From Sporosarcina sp. E16_8 (GTDB lineage: Bacteria > Bacillota > Bacilli > Bacillales_A > Planococcaceae): a stretch of DNA of 61,138 bases. Under the pieces are notes generated by a model. That model was not told the DNA's origin. It did no database searches and saw nothing but the letters and a program-made list of their open reading frames with translations. Positions 35,363 through 43,708 of the stretch are shown here, piece by piece. Position 1 is the stretch's first letter; each line of letters begins with the position of its first letter. The position numbers were made by a program, and so were the translations under genes. The DNA lies in the NCBI RefSeq assembly GCF_017347095.1, contig NZ_JADPRZ010000017.1:1-61138 (forward strand), given 5' to 3'.

Positions 35363-36769
35363 ATGGAAAACTCGCAACCGTTTGAACTCAAAAAAAATAT
35401 TCCACTGATGGCCGTTTTATTATCCGGTGCATTTATTACAATTTTAAATCAAACTCTTCTTGCAACAGCCCTGCCGCCAATCATGAAGGATCTCCATGTT
35501 ACAGAAAGTACAGTTCAGTGGCTGCAATCGATTTTTATGCTTGTCAACGGAATCATGATTCCAATCACAGCATTTTTAATCGGAAAATTTACAACACGGA
35601 AATTATTCATTACCGCAATGAGTATATTCGCCTTTGGTACATTCATCGCTGCAGTTTCTCCTAACTTTGCCTTCTTGTTACTAGGACGGGTTTTTCAAGG
35701 AGCAGGTGCGGGGATTATGATGCCACTCTTGCAAACGATAATGTTCCTTCTCTTTCCTGTTGAACAACGAGGAAAAGCGATGGGTATGTATGGTCTTGTC
35801 ATCGCATTTGGACCGGCAATTGGTCCGAGCCTATCGGGATATCTTGTGGATCACTACGCATGGAAAAGCGTCTTTTATGTTGTTTTACCGATTGCTGTCA
35901 TAATTATCATTGCGGCCTTCTTTTTGCTGAAAAATGTCACAGAACTAACCAATCCAAAGATGGATTACTGGTCCATTGTCCTCTCCACACTTGGTTTTGG
36001 TGGACTCCTTTACGGTTTTAGTATTGCCGGTAACACGGGGTGGCTTCATGTAAACGTTGGTATTTCCTTTGTAGTCGGAGCTATTTCGCTCTTTTTATTC
36101 ATTCAGCGACAATTGAAGTTGGAAGAGCCCATCCTTGAATTCCGGGTGTTTAACTATTTGGTGTTCACGTTGGCCACTGGACTCGGCATGATTGTATTCG
36201 CCTCCATGATTGCAACAACCGTGATTTTACCAATCTTTATGCAGAACCTGCTTGGATTCAACGCCTTTCATTCCGGACTAATGCTCTTGCCAGGCGCCAT
36301 CGTAATGGGTATTATGAACCCAGTGACAGGAACACTGTTCGATAAATTCGGGGCTAAATGGCTGTTGCGCGCCGGATTTTTCATCCTTACTGTGACAACG
36401 TTCATGTTTGCAAACCTATCCGAAGAAACAAGTTTCACGTATTTAGCAGTCTTGAATGCGGTTCGGATGCTCGGCATCGCTATGGTCATGATGCCGTCTA
36501 CAACACTTGCGTTGAATCAGTTGCCAAATCACCTAATAGCTCATGGAACCGCCATGAATAATACGTTCCGTCAGATTTCTGGTGCAGTTGGTACTGCGGT
36601 TCTCGTCGCTATCACGGTAACAGCAGCGATAGGTGACGACACGGTTGCAGGCGCCATCCACGGGGTCAATGTAGCCTTCCATATGGCAGGATACATTGCG
36701 GTCTTCGGGCTTTTGTTGTCATTTACAATTAGGGACTCGAAGCCGAACCAAAGCTCGACGGAAGCGTAA
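35363..36769 (+). CDS. MFS transporter, DHA2 (EmrB/LmrB-type) drug efflux
   Basis: A 468-residue major-facilitator exporter with about 12-14 hydrophobic helices. Motif D1-like TLLATALPPIMKDLHV, LGRVFQGAGAGIMMP and the motif C antiporter signature GLVIAFGPAIGPSLSGYLVD place it in the DHA2 proton-drug antiporters, close to LmrB/YhcA-type proteins. ATG at 35363 after GAGGTGG. It stands alone on the plus strand; no TetR or MarR regulator adjoins. Substrate unknown. Confidence 0.9.
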   Translation: MENSQPFELKKNIPLMAVLLSGAFITILNQTLLATALPPIMKDLHVTESTVQWLQSIFMLVNGIMIPITAFLIGKFTTRKLFITAMSIFAFGTFIAAVSPNFAFLLLGRVFQGAGAGIMMPLLQTIMFLLFPVEQRGKAMGMYGLVIAFGPAIGPSLSGYLVDHYAWKSVFYVVLPIAVIIIIAAFFLLKNVTELTNPKMDYWSIVLSTLGFGGLLYGFSIAGNTGWLHVNVGISFVVGAISLFLFIQRQLKLEEPILEFRVFNYLVFTLATGLGMIVFASMIATTVILPIFMQNLLGFNAFHSGLMLLPGAIVMGIMNPVTGTLFDKFGAKWLLRAGFFILTVTTFMFANLSEETSFTYLAVLNAVRMLGIAMVMMPSTTLALNQLPNHLIAHGTAMNNTFRQISGAVGTAVLVAITVTAAIGDDTVAGAIHGVNVAFHMAGYIAVFGLLLSFTIRDSKPNQSSTEA

Positions 36770-36813
36770 CACAAAAAGCCTACCGCACCATTTGAGTATG
36801 CTATTTCTACTGC

Positions 36814-36993
36814 TTACTCTTCTTTCCTGAAAAGGTCTTTTACAGTTACAACAAACAAGTACAATGAAACGATAAGGAACAGAAGTGCAAATAATTTAGA
36901 AACCAAAATGTCCCTATTCAAGAATTCACTAAGTGATATCCATATAGCCAAAAGGGATATCACCATAACTAACGCATCCTTCTTCTTCGACAT
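36814..36993 (-). CDS. Small two-helix membrane protein
   Basis: A 59-residue protein: MSKKKDALVMVISLLAIWIS, a second helix SKLFALLFLIVSLYLFVVTV and a charged tail KDLFRKEE. No family recognised. The ATG at 36993 follows AGGAGA by 7 bases; a longer frame reaching 37080 has no ribosome binding site. It converges with the MFS gene. Confidence 0.6.
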   Translation of the reverse strand: MSKKKDALVMVISLLAIWISLSEFLNRDILVSKLFALLFLIVSLYLFVVTVKDLFRKEE

Positions 36994-37210
36994 ACCCCTG
37001 TCTCCTAACGAATAATTTCGCTCCTGAACTTGCCTTATAAACGAAGAGGCGCAAGCTATACTGCCAATGATTACAGCCATAAGAATGTACCACTTCTGCC
37101 ATGTTTTTTACCAGCGATTGCCGCAAGACTTACCACTCGTTGCCAATGAGTTTACCAATGTGGTAACGCTAAGAAAGTGCAAATTTACAACGATAAGGAT
37201 TTTGAAAGAT

Positions 37211-37258
37211 AAAAAGCCTACCCCCTCCGTATCTTGAGCGAGGAATTAGGCTTATGAT
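37211..37258 (-). terminator. Minus-strand terminator
   Basis: AAGCCTA at 37214-37220 and TAGGCTT at 37247-37253 with inner CCTC/GAGG pairing; on the minus strand the stem is followed by TTTTATC. It ends transcription of the gene at 37294-37611. Confidence 0.65.
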
Positions 37259-37293
37259 TTTCAACAATCGCACCCGTTTCTGGAAGACAGTTA

Positions 37294-37611
37294 TTATGAA
37301 TAACTACCTTCCTTCTTGCTAAAAATTTCATAACCAAAATATCCAAATAACATACCTATTCCAGGTCCCCAAGTAATTGCAGATAGAAAGGAAAGGGGGG
37401 TAAATAAGCTGAGAAGTATAGCAACAGCCAAACCAATCATCATTCCAAATGGTATTAAGCTATCTAATATATTTTGAGCACTTCTTGTTTTTTTCTTACC
37501 CAGAGTTCCTTTCTTAGACTTATGTTTCATTCTTAGAATTACAAATACTCCAATCCCACCCACTATTGCAACTGGCAGTACAATACGCGCAATTTCTAAA
37601 GATAAATTCAT
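37294..37611 (-). CDS. Small membrane protein of unknown family
   Basis: A 105-residue protein with three hydrophobic segments (about 8-26, 52-74 and 78-96). A lysine-rich cytoplasmic loop RMKHKSKKGTLGKKKTR lies between the first and second. ATG preceded by AAGGAGGGTTTATAAT, an excellent ribosome binding site. Not recognised; single gene with its own terminator. Confidence 0.65.
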   Translation of the reverse strand: MNLSLEIARIVLPVAIVGGIGVFVILRMKHKSKKGTLGKKKTRSAQNILDSLIPFGMMIGLAVAILLSLFTPLSFLSAITWGPGIGMLFGYFGYEIFSKKEGSYS

Positions 37612-37945
37612 ATTATAAACCCTCCTTTCTTTCGTTTTTAAGTTGATTAATTTTCAACATAGTTTATTCCGTTAAATGGCCCGTTTGCGGAAGATTTATC
37701 ATATTTAAAATTATTCAAGATTGTATAACAAGTATAACATTATTGTTTCCAAAAAATATGGTTTCTTATCTTTGATCATTCAAAAGGTATGAAGTGGTAA
37801 ACAGTCTGTCATTCAGGGTTAAAAACTATGTCAAGGATGGTTCATTTCATTGTCTGGAATCATTTTTTTATTGTCATGCAAGGCTAATGGGCACAAAACA
37901 ATAATTTCAACTCCAAAATCTGCACCAAAAATCGAATCTTCTAAT

Positions 37946-37992
37946 TTGAAATTTCTTTCAATTGCATTATGATAGAGGTGAGAAGAAATTTC
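37946..37992 (+). promoter_or_regulatory. SigA promoter with overlapping 10-bp inverted repeat before the cupin gene
   Basis: TTGAAA (37946-37951) and TATGAT (37968-37973) with a 16-base spacer form a good housekeeping promoter. GAAATTTCTT (37948-37957) and AAGAAATTTC (37983-37992) are a perfect 10-bp inverted repeat that embraces the -10 box, a layout suited to an operator. The repeat could also fold in RNA and hide the ribosome binding site. Confidence 0.65.
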
Positions 37993-38006
37993 GAGGAGGA
38001 ATTAAT

Positions 38007-38327
38007 ATGGAGAAAAAATCCCTGTTAGATTATCAAGTGTTTGATGAAAAACGATTTACAAAGAAAAATATCTATACAAAAGCGGATAGCGTCGCATTCG
38101 TGTTAAACTTCTTTCCGGGTCAAGAAATGCCTGCTCATAAGCATCCTGGTATGAATTTAACGGCTCTCGCGATTCAAGGCAATGGTGTGTTTACAATAGA
38201 TGACCGAGAAATGACAATCATGAAAGATGAACTCATTCACTGTAATGGAAACGTGATGATTGCTTTCAAAAATACGAGCACCGAAAAAACGAGTATTTAT
38301 GTCATTTTGAACAAAACCGATGAATAA
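38007..38327 (+). CDS. Small cupin-domain protein
   Basis: A 106-residue single-domain cupin. PGQEMPAHKHPGMNLTALAIQGNG gives the first cupin motif (G-x5-H-x-H-x3,4-E-like, with the acidic residue absent), and DELIHCNGNVMIAFKN supplies the second motif, in which the usual His is replaced. The ATG at 38007 follows GAGGAGG. It was counted from here rather than from 37962, which lacks a ribosome binding site. Function unknown; metal site may be incomplete. Confidence 0.78.
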   Translation: MEKKSLLDYQVFDEKRFTKKNIYTKADSVAFVLNFFPGQEMPAHKHPGMNLTALAIQGNGVFTIDDREMTIMKDELIHCNGNVMIAFKNTSTEKTSIYVILNKTDE

Positions 38328-38342
38328 CAAAGTAATTCTAAT

Positions 38343-38443
38343 TATGTGTGTGCCTGTGCAACAAAAAAATTACCCAATTGTATAAAAAACGATAGAGATT
38401 AGATTATCGGTACTTAATCTAATCTCCAGTTCATAAATATGTA
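38343..38443. repeat. Dispersed repeat, family D copy 2
   Basis: Counterpart of 17399-17502: TATGTGTGTGCCTGTGCAAC, CAATTGTATAAAAAAC, palindrome GAGATTAGATTA / TAATCTAATCTC around CGGTACT, and CAGTTCATAAATATGTAA. Lies just past the cupin stop. Confidence 0.75.
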
Positions 38444-38534
38444 AACGCTGAGAATAGTCAGTATATCTTCGTGCACAGCGCACCTAACAATCTTGTACGA
38501 TCCATCTCCGCTCCATTTTCTTTGAATACGCAAA

Positions 38535-38571
38535 AAGCAGTATACCTCCTCATTCCAAAGGAAGTATACAG
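38535..38571 (-). terminator. Terminator of the pyridoxal kinase gene
   Basis: GTATACCTCCT (38540-38550) pairs with AGGAAGTATAC (38559-38569); on the minus strand a CTTTTTG run follows. Confidence 0.65.
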
Positions 38572-38683
38572 CTCTTGTATGTATTGTTATACCCTATTGT
38601 AGGTCATGATAGGAGACATTCACACTTTTAATTCAGAATCGATTCTGAACCCCGTCCGAATTATCCAGCTAACTGTCAACCAA

Positions 38684-39544
38684 CTAAAGCAACATTCGCA
38701 AAAATTGTTCGAAATTCACGCCTGCCTCGCGCGGAACTTGCTCCTTTGCCGTAGCTTCAATCGCAGCGGCTATAAACGCCTCCGCAAGCTTCATGGACTC
38801 CACTATATCCTGTCCGCGCATCATACCACCCATAATAACTGATGCAAACAAATCACCGGTTCCCGAATAGCTCTCGCCGTTATAATCTCGGATACGATAA
38901 TAGGAATGATTTGCATCGACATACATATTGCCTACATAGCGCTTGTTCGTATCTGCTGGCGGCGGATTCAAACCAGTAATTATGACGTTTGCCCCTGTTA
39001 TATGCTGTAGCTGATGGCCCGCCTCCTCTAGCACCTGAAAATAATCCGATTCATTTTGATAGCTCTGTAGCTTTTCATACGACAACCCTGTAAGCAAGCA
39101 GCACTCTGTAATATTTGGCGTAACAATATCTGCGCACTTCACTAAATCCTTCATACGATCAAGCAAATCGCCTGTAAACATTTTATATACCTGGCCCGTA
39201 TCGCCCATTACCGGATCGACAAGCAGCTTCGTTTCACTCGAATGAAACACATGTAAAAACTGAAATATTTTATCAATTTGCTCTTTTCCTGTCACAAAAC
39301 CTGTATGAATGCCATCAAAGGTTGCACCAAGCTTTCTCCATTCCTCCACAAAACAATCCATATTTGACGTTAAATCCTCACAATAAAAACTTGGATACCC
39401 AGTCTGCGCCGTTAAAATCGCAGTTGGCAATGGCACTGCCTGAACACCCATCACTGATAGCACAGGTATCGCAGCCGTTAACGAGCATTTTCCAAAGGAT
39501 GACATATCCTGAATTACAGCAACTTTTTTAATCCTATTCGCCAC
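38684..39544 (-). CDS. Pyridoxal/pyridoxamine kinase (PdxY/PdxK family)
   Basis: A 286-residue ribokinase-fold enzyme that phosphorylates B6 vitamers with ATP. Family marks: KKVAVIQDMSSFGKCSLTAA, PTAILTAQTGYPSFYC, LVDPVMGDTGQVYK, PNITECCLLTG and the anion-hole/catalytic GTGDLFASVIMGG. The start is unclear. GTG 39544 has only TAGGA upstream; an ATT at 39532, 8 bases after AGGTGG, would give the family's usual start (KKVAVIQD). It is divergent from the ECF S-component gene, and the pair probably salvages vitamin B6. Confidence 0.87.
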   Translation of the reverse strand: MANRIKKVAVIQDMSSFGKCSLTAAIPVLSVMGVQAVPLPTAILTAQTGYPSFYCEDLTSNMDCFVEEWRKLGATFDGIHTGFVTGKEQIDKIFQFLHVFHSSETKLLVDPVMGDTGQVYKMFTGDLLDRMKDLVKCADIVTPNITECCLLTGLSYEKLQSYQNESDYFQVLEEAGHQLQHITGANVIITGLNPPPADTNKRYVGNMYVDANHSYYRIRDYNGESYSGTGDLFASVIMGGMMRGQDIVESMKLAEAFIAAAIEATAKEQVPREAGVNFEQFLRMLL

Positions 39545-39735
39545 CTAACTAATCCTACTTATACTCTCTTCATCGTATCATAATAAGGCAGAGGCGAAAA
39601 TGCACTAATAACTATTACTTTACAGACAAATCAATCTGACCCCTTACATTTTAATGAAATTGGCACTTTAACAATAGTCAGCTCTTTGCTAAAGTTAAAG
39701 CACTTAAAAAAATCATTAAAGTGAGGAAGATGCAG

Positions 39736-40284
39736 ATGCAACATATACAAAATCAAGCCTATACCAAACCACAAACGAAAACATTTGATTTAGTCATTAC
39801 CGCAGTTTTAGCAGCACTTATTTTCACCGCAACAATGATTAATATTAAATTACCATTCGGGCAAGGTGGACTGATTCACTTAGGGACATCTGTGCTTTTC
39901 ATCGCAGCGATTTTATTCGGTCCTAAAAAAGGTGCACTTGCTGGAGCTATCGGGATGGGCTTATTCGATATCTTAGGTGGCTGGCTAATTTGGGCACCAA
40001 CGACAATTATCTCCCGCGCATTACAAGGCCTAATTGTCGGTAAAATCGCTTGGTCTAAGGGCCATAGAGGCGACAACATTGGGATAAACATTTTGGGAGC
40101 AGTTGTTTCAATGCCCGTGATGATTGCAGTATACTATATCGGGCAAGCGATTATGTTCAAAAGCTGGATTGCTCCTTTGGCATCAATTCCTGGAGACATC
40201 ATCCAAAACGGTGTAGGTTTGCTTATCGCGATTCCAGTTTGTATCGCACTGAAAAAAACATCGTACTTTAAAAAGAAATTTTAA
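39736..40284 (+). CDS. ECF transporter S component, probably for a B6 vitamer
   Basis: A 182-residue membrane protein with five to six helices. It is the substrate-binding subunit of an energy-coupling-factor vitamin importer, which shares an EcfAAT module encoded elsewhere. Marks: LVITAVLAALIFTATMI, GQGGLIHLGTSVLFIAAILF, GALAGAIGMGLFDILGGW and a late PGDIIQNGVGLLIAIP. The ATG at 39736 is 8 bases after AGGA and avoids an upstream GTG at 39721. Pyridoxal/pyridoxine as substrate is inferred from the divergent kinase gene. Confidence 0.85.
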   Translation: MQHIQNQAYTKPQTKTFDLVITAVLAALIFTATMINIKLPFGQGGLIHLGTSVLFIAAILFGPKKGALAGAIGMGLFDILGGWLIWAPTTIISRALQGLIVGKIAWSKGHRGDNIGINILGAVVSMPVMIAVYYIGQAIMFKSWIAPLASIPGDIIQNGVGLLIAIPVCIALKKTSYFKKKF

Positions 40285-40298
40285 TACGTACAACAAAT

Positions 40299-40350
40299 GC
40301 ACGCCATCTTGCTGTTTGCTTACAGCATAGATGGCGTGCTTCTATTTTTC
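40299..40350 (+). terminator. Terminator of the ECF S-component gene
   Basis: GCACGCCATCT (40299-40309) and AGATGGCGTGC (40329-40339), with inner TGCTGT/ACAGCA pairing, followed by TTCTATTTTTC. Confidence 0.85.
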
Positions 40351-40543
40351 TAACATACAATTTGCTAAGGGGCCATTATTTATTACTAACAATCAGTAGA
40401 TATCTTAGCATAATGCATAAATAGCGCCCTCTGTAAAATGATGGTTAGATCCTTTTCATTTTAGTAGATGCGGCGATATTGTTAGTTATTTTCGGCGTTT
40501 CTATCACGCATTCTACTTATTTTCCAGCGGATTCCGTTTTATC

Positions 40544-40606
40544 GAAGCAGAAGGTGGCGACTCCTGTAGGAACAGCGCGTCCAACCGAGGCATCGGTGGT
40601 ATCGAG
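40544..40606. repeat. Fragment resembling a common Bacilli intergenic repeat
   Basis: GAAGGTGGCGACTCCTGTAG and GAACAGCGCGTCCAACCGAG resemble intergenic repeats I recall from Planococcaceae and Bacillaceae genomes. It is more GC-rich than its surroundings. Only one copy is in this window, so this is a weak call. The rest of 40351-40608 holds nothing recognisable. Confidence 0.35.
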
Positions 40607-40608
40607 GT

Positions 40609-40827
40609 TTAAACTTCTTCACCGATTAAAAGTAATGCTGAATGTCTTTTTTCTGTTGTCTTGCCGTCTTCTTCGATGAATTCTGGTGAAATATCTGTTT
40701 CATAGACGTCGTATTTAACATCTATAATTATCTGATTTTTATTATACTTACTATAGTTATTAGTCTCACCTTCCAATTCACCTGGAGAAAACGCTTCTAA
40801 CAATTGTACTTTTATAACTCTTAACAT
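40609..40827 (-). CDS. Small conserved protein, possibly Cse60-like
   Basis: A 72-residue protein starting MLRVIKVQLLEAFSPGELEG, with IIIDVKYDVYETD in the middle and HSALLLIGEE at the end. The beta-strand, short helix, IIDVKY, final strand pattern recalls sporulation protein Cse60, but the similarity is by eye only. The ATG at 40827 has GGAGGGAGGTGAACGAA upstream. No membrane segment. Function unknown. Confidence 0.55.
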   Translation of the reverse strand: MLRVIKVQLLEAFSPGELEGETNNYSKYNKNQIIIDVKYDVYETDISPEFIEEDGKTTEKRHSALLLIGEEV

Positions 40828-40901
40828 TTCGTTCACCTCCCTCCACATTGATCAATGCGTGAATGGAAATGATTGTCTCTATTATAATTCGACATAATAA
40901 A

Positions 40902-40929
40902 AGAGCGCCCATAATTAAATGAGCGCTCT
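40902..40929 (-). terminator. Hairpin with minus-strand T-run
   Basis: AGAGCGC (40902-40908) and GCGCTCT (40923-40929); on the minus strand TTTTATTATG follows. It may end the methyltransferase transcript 390 bases away. Between 40930 and 41320 there is AT-rich DNA with no gene. Confidence 0.5.
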
Positions 40930-41320
40930 AGAGGAAATTAAATGTCAATGGCTAACCAACCATAGTATGCTAAAAACATTAATGTTCCTATTAGAAGAAT
41001 AGCATGATTTATAGTTGCGAATACGTAATAGTAGTGAAATATTTCGTAATACACAATACCAAAAACTCAACTTTTAGAGTATTAAAAAAGCACTTATATA
41101 TTGTTTTTAACGCTTAGTTTCAAAATAATCCGAATGGAAATATATGGAAAGAGATTGCATGAAAATCATTTTTATTAGGACTTACTTTTTTCAATTTAAA
41201 GTGCCCATTATTCTCTTTATCTATATGCATTTTTATGTATTTCACTATATCAACTACTATTGTTCATCGAATTCATTTGTCGGGCATTAAAAAGAGGTAC
41301 GCTGTGCAAGAAAGTACAAG

Positions 41321-41914
41321 TTACTTTATATTCAAGCCCTTAATTGATAAGAACAATTTCTGATAGAGTGATTCTACATGCGTCACCTCGATACCTGCTA
41401 GCTCTATCACTGACAGCGTATCACGGTTTAAATGACAACCATCACAGATTTTAGTCCACAAAGGATTCAGGATGTCTTGCGTTTTTCCGAATACAGGTCG
41501 ATCCATACGTACATGCTCAAAAAACATAATTTTAGCACCCGGTTTACTAACACGCCGGATTTCTTCCAACGCTTTTAACGGATTTGGAATCGTACAAAAT
41601 ACAAGCGTTGCGATAACTGTGTCAAATGTATCATCCTCAAACGGTAATGATTCGGCACTAGCTTCCAATACATCGATTGGCACATTTGCTTGCTCCAGGC
41701 GCAGCTTCCCCCGCTCACTCATCAAAGGATTCGGTTCAATTGCAGTAACTTGAGTAGCACATCGATAATACGGGAAATTAACCCCTGTTCCCGAGCCAAT
41801 CTCCAAAACGTTTCCCCCAGCTTCACGCACAAGCTCAGTTCTTATTTTTTTAAATCTTGTCGCTTCTAATGGCCTCATCGCCAAATCGTAAAGCTGTGGA
41901 AACCAACTTCCCAT
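41321..41914 (-). CDS. Class I SAM-dependent methyltransferase
   Basis: A 197-residue soluble methyltransferase, UbiE/Methyltransf_11-like. Motif I is VLEIGSGTGVNFPYY, the acidic loop VTAIEPNP, motif post-I VLEASAESLPFEDDTFDTVI and motif III KPGAKIMFFEHV. The substrate is unknown; related Bacillus proteins are uncharacterised or phospholipid N-methyltransferase-like. Single gene; the start ATG has only a weak AAAGGCGC upstream. Confidence 0.85.
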   Translation of the reverse strand: MGSWFPQLYDLAMRPLEATRFKKIRTELVREAGGNVLEIGSGTGVNFPYYRCATQVTAIEPNPLMSERGKLRLEQANVPIDVLEASAESLPFEDDTFDTVIATLVFCTIPNPLKALEEIRRVSKPGAKIMFFEHVRMDRPVFGKTQDILNPLWTKICDGCHLNRDTLSVIELAGIEVTHVESLYQKLFLSIKGLNIK

Positions 41915-41969
41915 GCAATCAGCGCCTTTTTTTGTTTTGTATAGTGCTTGTGTAAGGAACTTTTAAAAA

Positions 41970-42112
41970 AGGTACCCGTGTCAGACACAAGGACGAACAA
42001 TTTACTCATTCTAATAATTATACAGAAAATAAAGGAAAATCGCATATTTATTGATTATTTTATTATTATACAATTGTATTGCATTCACTGAATAGGGTCT
42101 CGCATAGTTACC
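41970..42112. repeat. MITE-like repeat, family A copy 5
   Basis: One of the most complete copies: AGGTACCCGTGTCAGACACA, GGACGAACAATTTACTCATT, ATTATACAGAAAATAAAGG, AAATCGCATATTTATTGAT, TATACAATTGTATTGCATTC, ACTGAATAGGGTCTCGCA and right end TAGTTACCC. Confidence 0.78.
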
Positions 42113-42291
42113 CAAAAATGATATCAAAAAAGCTTGTTCAGTATATATCCTGAAACAAGCAAAAATCTCAATTACCATTTGTTCAAGTAACTATTTTAAT
42201 TCCCCTAAAATAGTTACTCACTATCTCGTGCATACCGTAGCCAATGAATAGTAGTAGAATGGATGCTACTAAGACTCCCAACTCCTACGCT

Positions 42292-42741
42292 TTACGCACC
42301 AGCAGATTTTGACCGATCTTTCAATTTTTGATCCAGTTCATTCAGCCGCTTCATTAGTTCATCATATTCAGTCAAGCTGATGTTGCAAAGTTGGATTTCT
42401 TCTGCGATTCGTTTCGTGATAGGACCCTTATCGCGGTGCGCTTTTTCCTCTAAATAAATAAATACTTTTCGTTCATCTTCTTTTGAGCGTTCTTTTCGTA
42501 CCCAGCCGTTTTCCTGCATACGTGTAATCATCGGTGTCAGCGTTCCTGTTCCCAGGCCTAGCCGTGTGCCGAGTTCTTTCATCGATACTTCATCTTTTTC
42601 CCATAACGCTAAAAGCACCAAATATTGCGGATACGTCAAACCAAACGGCTGCAACACACTTGTATATAGCTTATTAAACTCTCCGGCAGTTTCGTATATA
42701 GCGAAACAAAGCTGATTGTTTAATGACAGAAAATCCTTCAC
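42292..42741 (-). CDS. ohrR: Organic-hydroperoxide-sensing MarR family repressor OhrR
   Basis: A 149-residue MarR-type winged-helix repressor. The N-terminal LNNQLCFAIYETAGEFNKLY carries the single peroxide-sensing cysteine (C12) of OhrR; PQYLVLLALWE and the winged helix LGLGTGTLTPMITRMQENGW follow. Oxidation of this cysteine releases OhrR from DNA. The gene is last in ohr-gpx-ohrR and overlaps the peroxidase gene by 4 bases, so the repressor limits its own synthesis. Operator at 43678-43708. Confidence 0.9.
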   Translation of the reverse strand: MKDFLSLNNQLCFAIYETAGEFNKLYTSVLQPFGLTYPQYLVLLALWEKDEVSMKELGTRLGLGTGTLTPMITRMQENGWVRKERSKEDERKVFIYLEEKAHRDKGPITKRIAEEIQLCNISLTEYDELMKRLNELDQKLKDRSKSAGA

Positions 42742-43217
42742 GATAAAATCTTCTTCAAATCTTCCTCTATTTTCCCAGGTTCAGTTTGTGGCGAATATCG
42801 CTCAATAACCTCTCCATGCTGATTCACTAAAAACTTCGTGAAATTCCATTTGATTTTTTTCGAAAACAGCCCTTTTTTCTCTGTTGTTAAGTGAATGAAA
42901 AGTGGATCCGCTTTGTCACCGTTTACGTCAATCTTTGCAAAAATGGGGAACGTGACACCATAATTCACTTGGCAGAATTCTGTTGTTTCGTTTATATCGT
43001 CAAACTCTTGATTATTAAATTGGTCGCATGGAAATCCCAAAACTGTCAGCCCTTCATCTTTATACTTTTCATAAAGCGACTGCAATCCGCCATACTGGGG
43101 GGTAAGTCCACACTTACTAGCTGTATTTACAATAACTAAAGGCTTGCCTTCATATTCTTTTAGTGACAGGCTTTCCCCATTTGTTTTTTTTACTTCAAAA
43201 TCATAAACTGATACCAT
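42738..43217 (-). CDS. Glutathione peroxidase family thiol peroxidase
   Basis: A 159-residue thioredoxin-fold peroxidase of the GPx family. It has the peroxidatic Cys in VNTASKCGLTPQY (C36), resolving Cys in LGFPCDQFNNQE and the catalytic WNFTKFL tail (Trp, Asn). Bacterial members (BsaA) reduce hydroperoxides, usually with thioredoxin. It sits between ohr and ohrR. Confidence 0.92.
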   Translation of the reverse strand: MVSVYDFEVKKTNGESLSLKEYEGKPLVIVNTASKCGLTPQYGGLQSLYEKYKDEGLTVLGFPCDQFNNQEFDDINETTEFCQVNYGVTFPIFAKIDVNGDKADPLFIHLTTEKKGLFSKKIKWNFTKFLVNQHGEVIERYSPQTEPGKIEEDLKKILS

Positions 43218-43231
43218 TTTAAAGCTCCCCT

Positions 43232-43651
43232 TTATTTAATGATTATTTCAACATCAACGTTACCATTGAGTGCTTTAGAGTACGGACAGTAATGGTGCGC
43301 TTTATTCACATATTCTTCCGCGATGGAATGGTCAACACCCTCAATTGTTACTTCGAGTTTGACGCCAATTTTAACACCTTTATCTTCTTTATCTGGGTAA
43401 AGAGAAACAGTCGCTATGACTTCACTGCTTAAAAAGTCAACTTTCCCTTTTTCCAACTGTAACTCAAGCGCACTGTTAAAGCATGCGCTGTAGCCTGCAG
43501 CAAATAGCTGCTCCGGATTCGTTGCAGTTGTGACATTCCCTCCTAATGCTGCTGGTTTTGCAACATCCAAATTGAATATATTGTCAGGTGAATAGACATA
43601 GCCATCGCGCCCGCCTGTGTTAATAATCGTCGTTTCATAAAGTGGTTTCAT
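43232..43651 (-). CDS. ohr: Organic hydroperoxide resistance protein Ohr
   Basis: A 139-residue OsmC/Ohr thiol peroxidase that reduces fatty-acid and other organic hydroperoxides using lipoyl partners. Catalytic cysteines lie in LFAAGYSACFNSALELQ and HHYCPYSKALNGNVDV; YSPDNIFNLDVAKPA is typical of the N-terminal part. ATG after AGAGGAG. First gene of the peroxide operon behind a perfect inverted repeat. Confidence 0.92.
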   Translation of the reverse strand: MKPLYETTIINTGGRDGYVYSPDNIFNLDVAKPAALGGNVTTATNPEQLFAAGYSACFNSALELQLEKGKVDFLSSEVIATVSLYPDKEDKGVKIGVKLEVTIEGVDHSIAEEYVNKAHHYCPYSKALNGNVDVEIIIK

Positions 43652-43677
43652 GTCAAAAACTCCTCTTTCTTTTATTT

Positions 43678-43708
43678 AAATCGTGTACAATCAAATCGTA
43701 CACGATTT
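43678..43708. promoter_or_regulatory. Probable OhrR operator
   Basis: AAATCGTGTAC (43678-43688) and GTACACGATTT (43698-43708) are perfect inverted repeats separated by 9 bases. The spacer AATCAAATC adds further symmetry. It begins 26 bases before the ohr start codon. OhrR sites are AT-rich palindromes in this position; the sequence differs from the B. subtilis consensus. Confidence 0.65.

Noticed and set aside
37130..37166. TTACCAC...GTGGTAA inverted repeat
   Set aside because: Short arms, long loop, and no neighbouring gene for which it would make sense.
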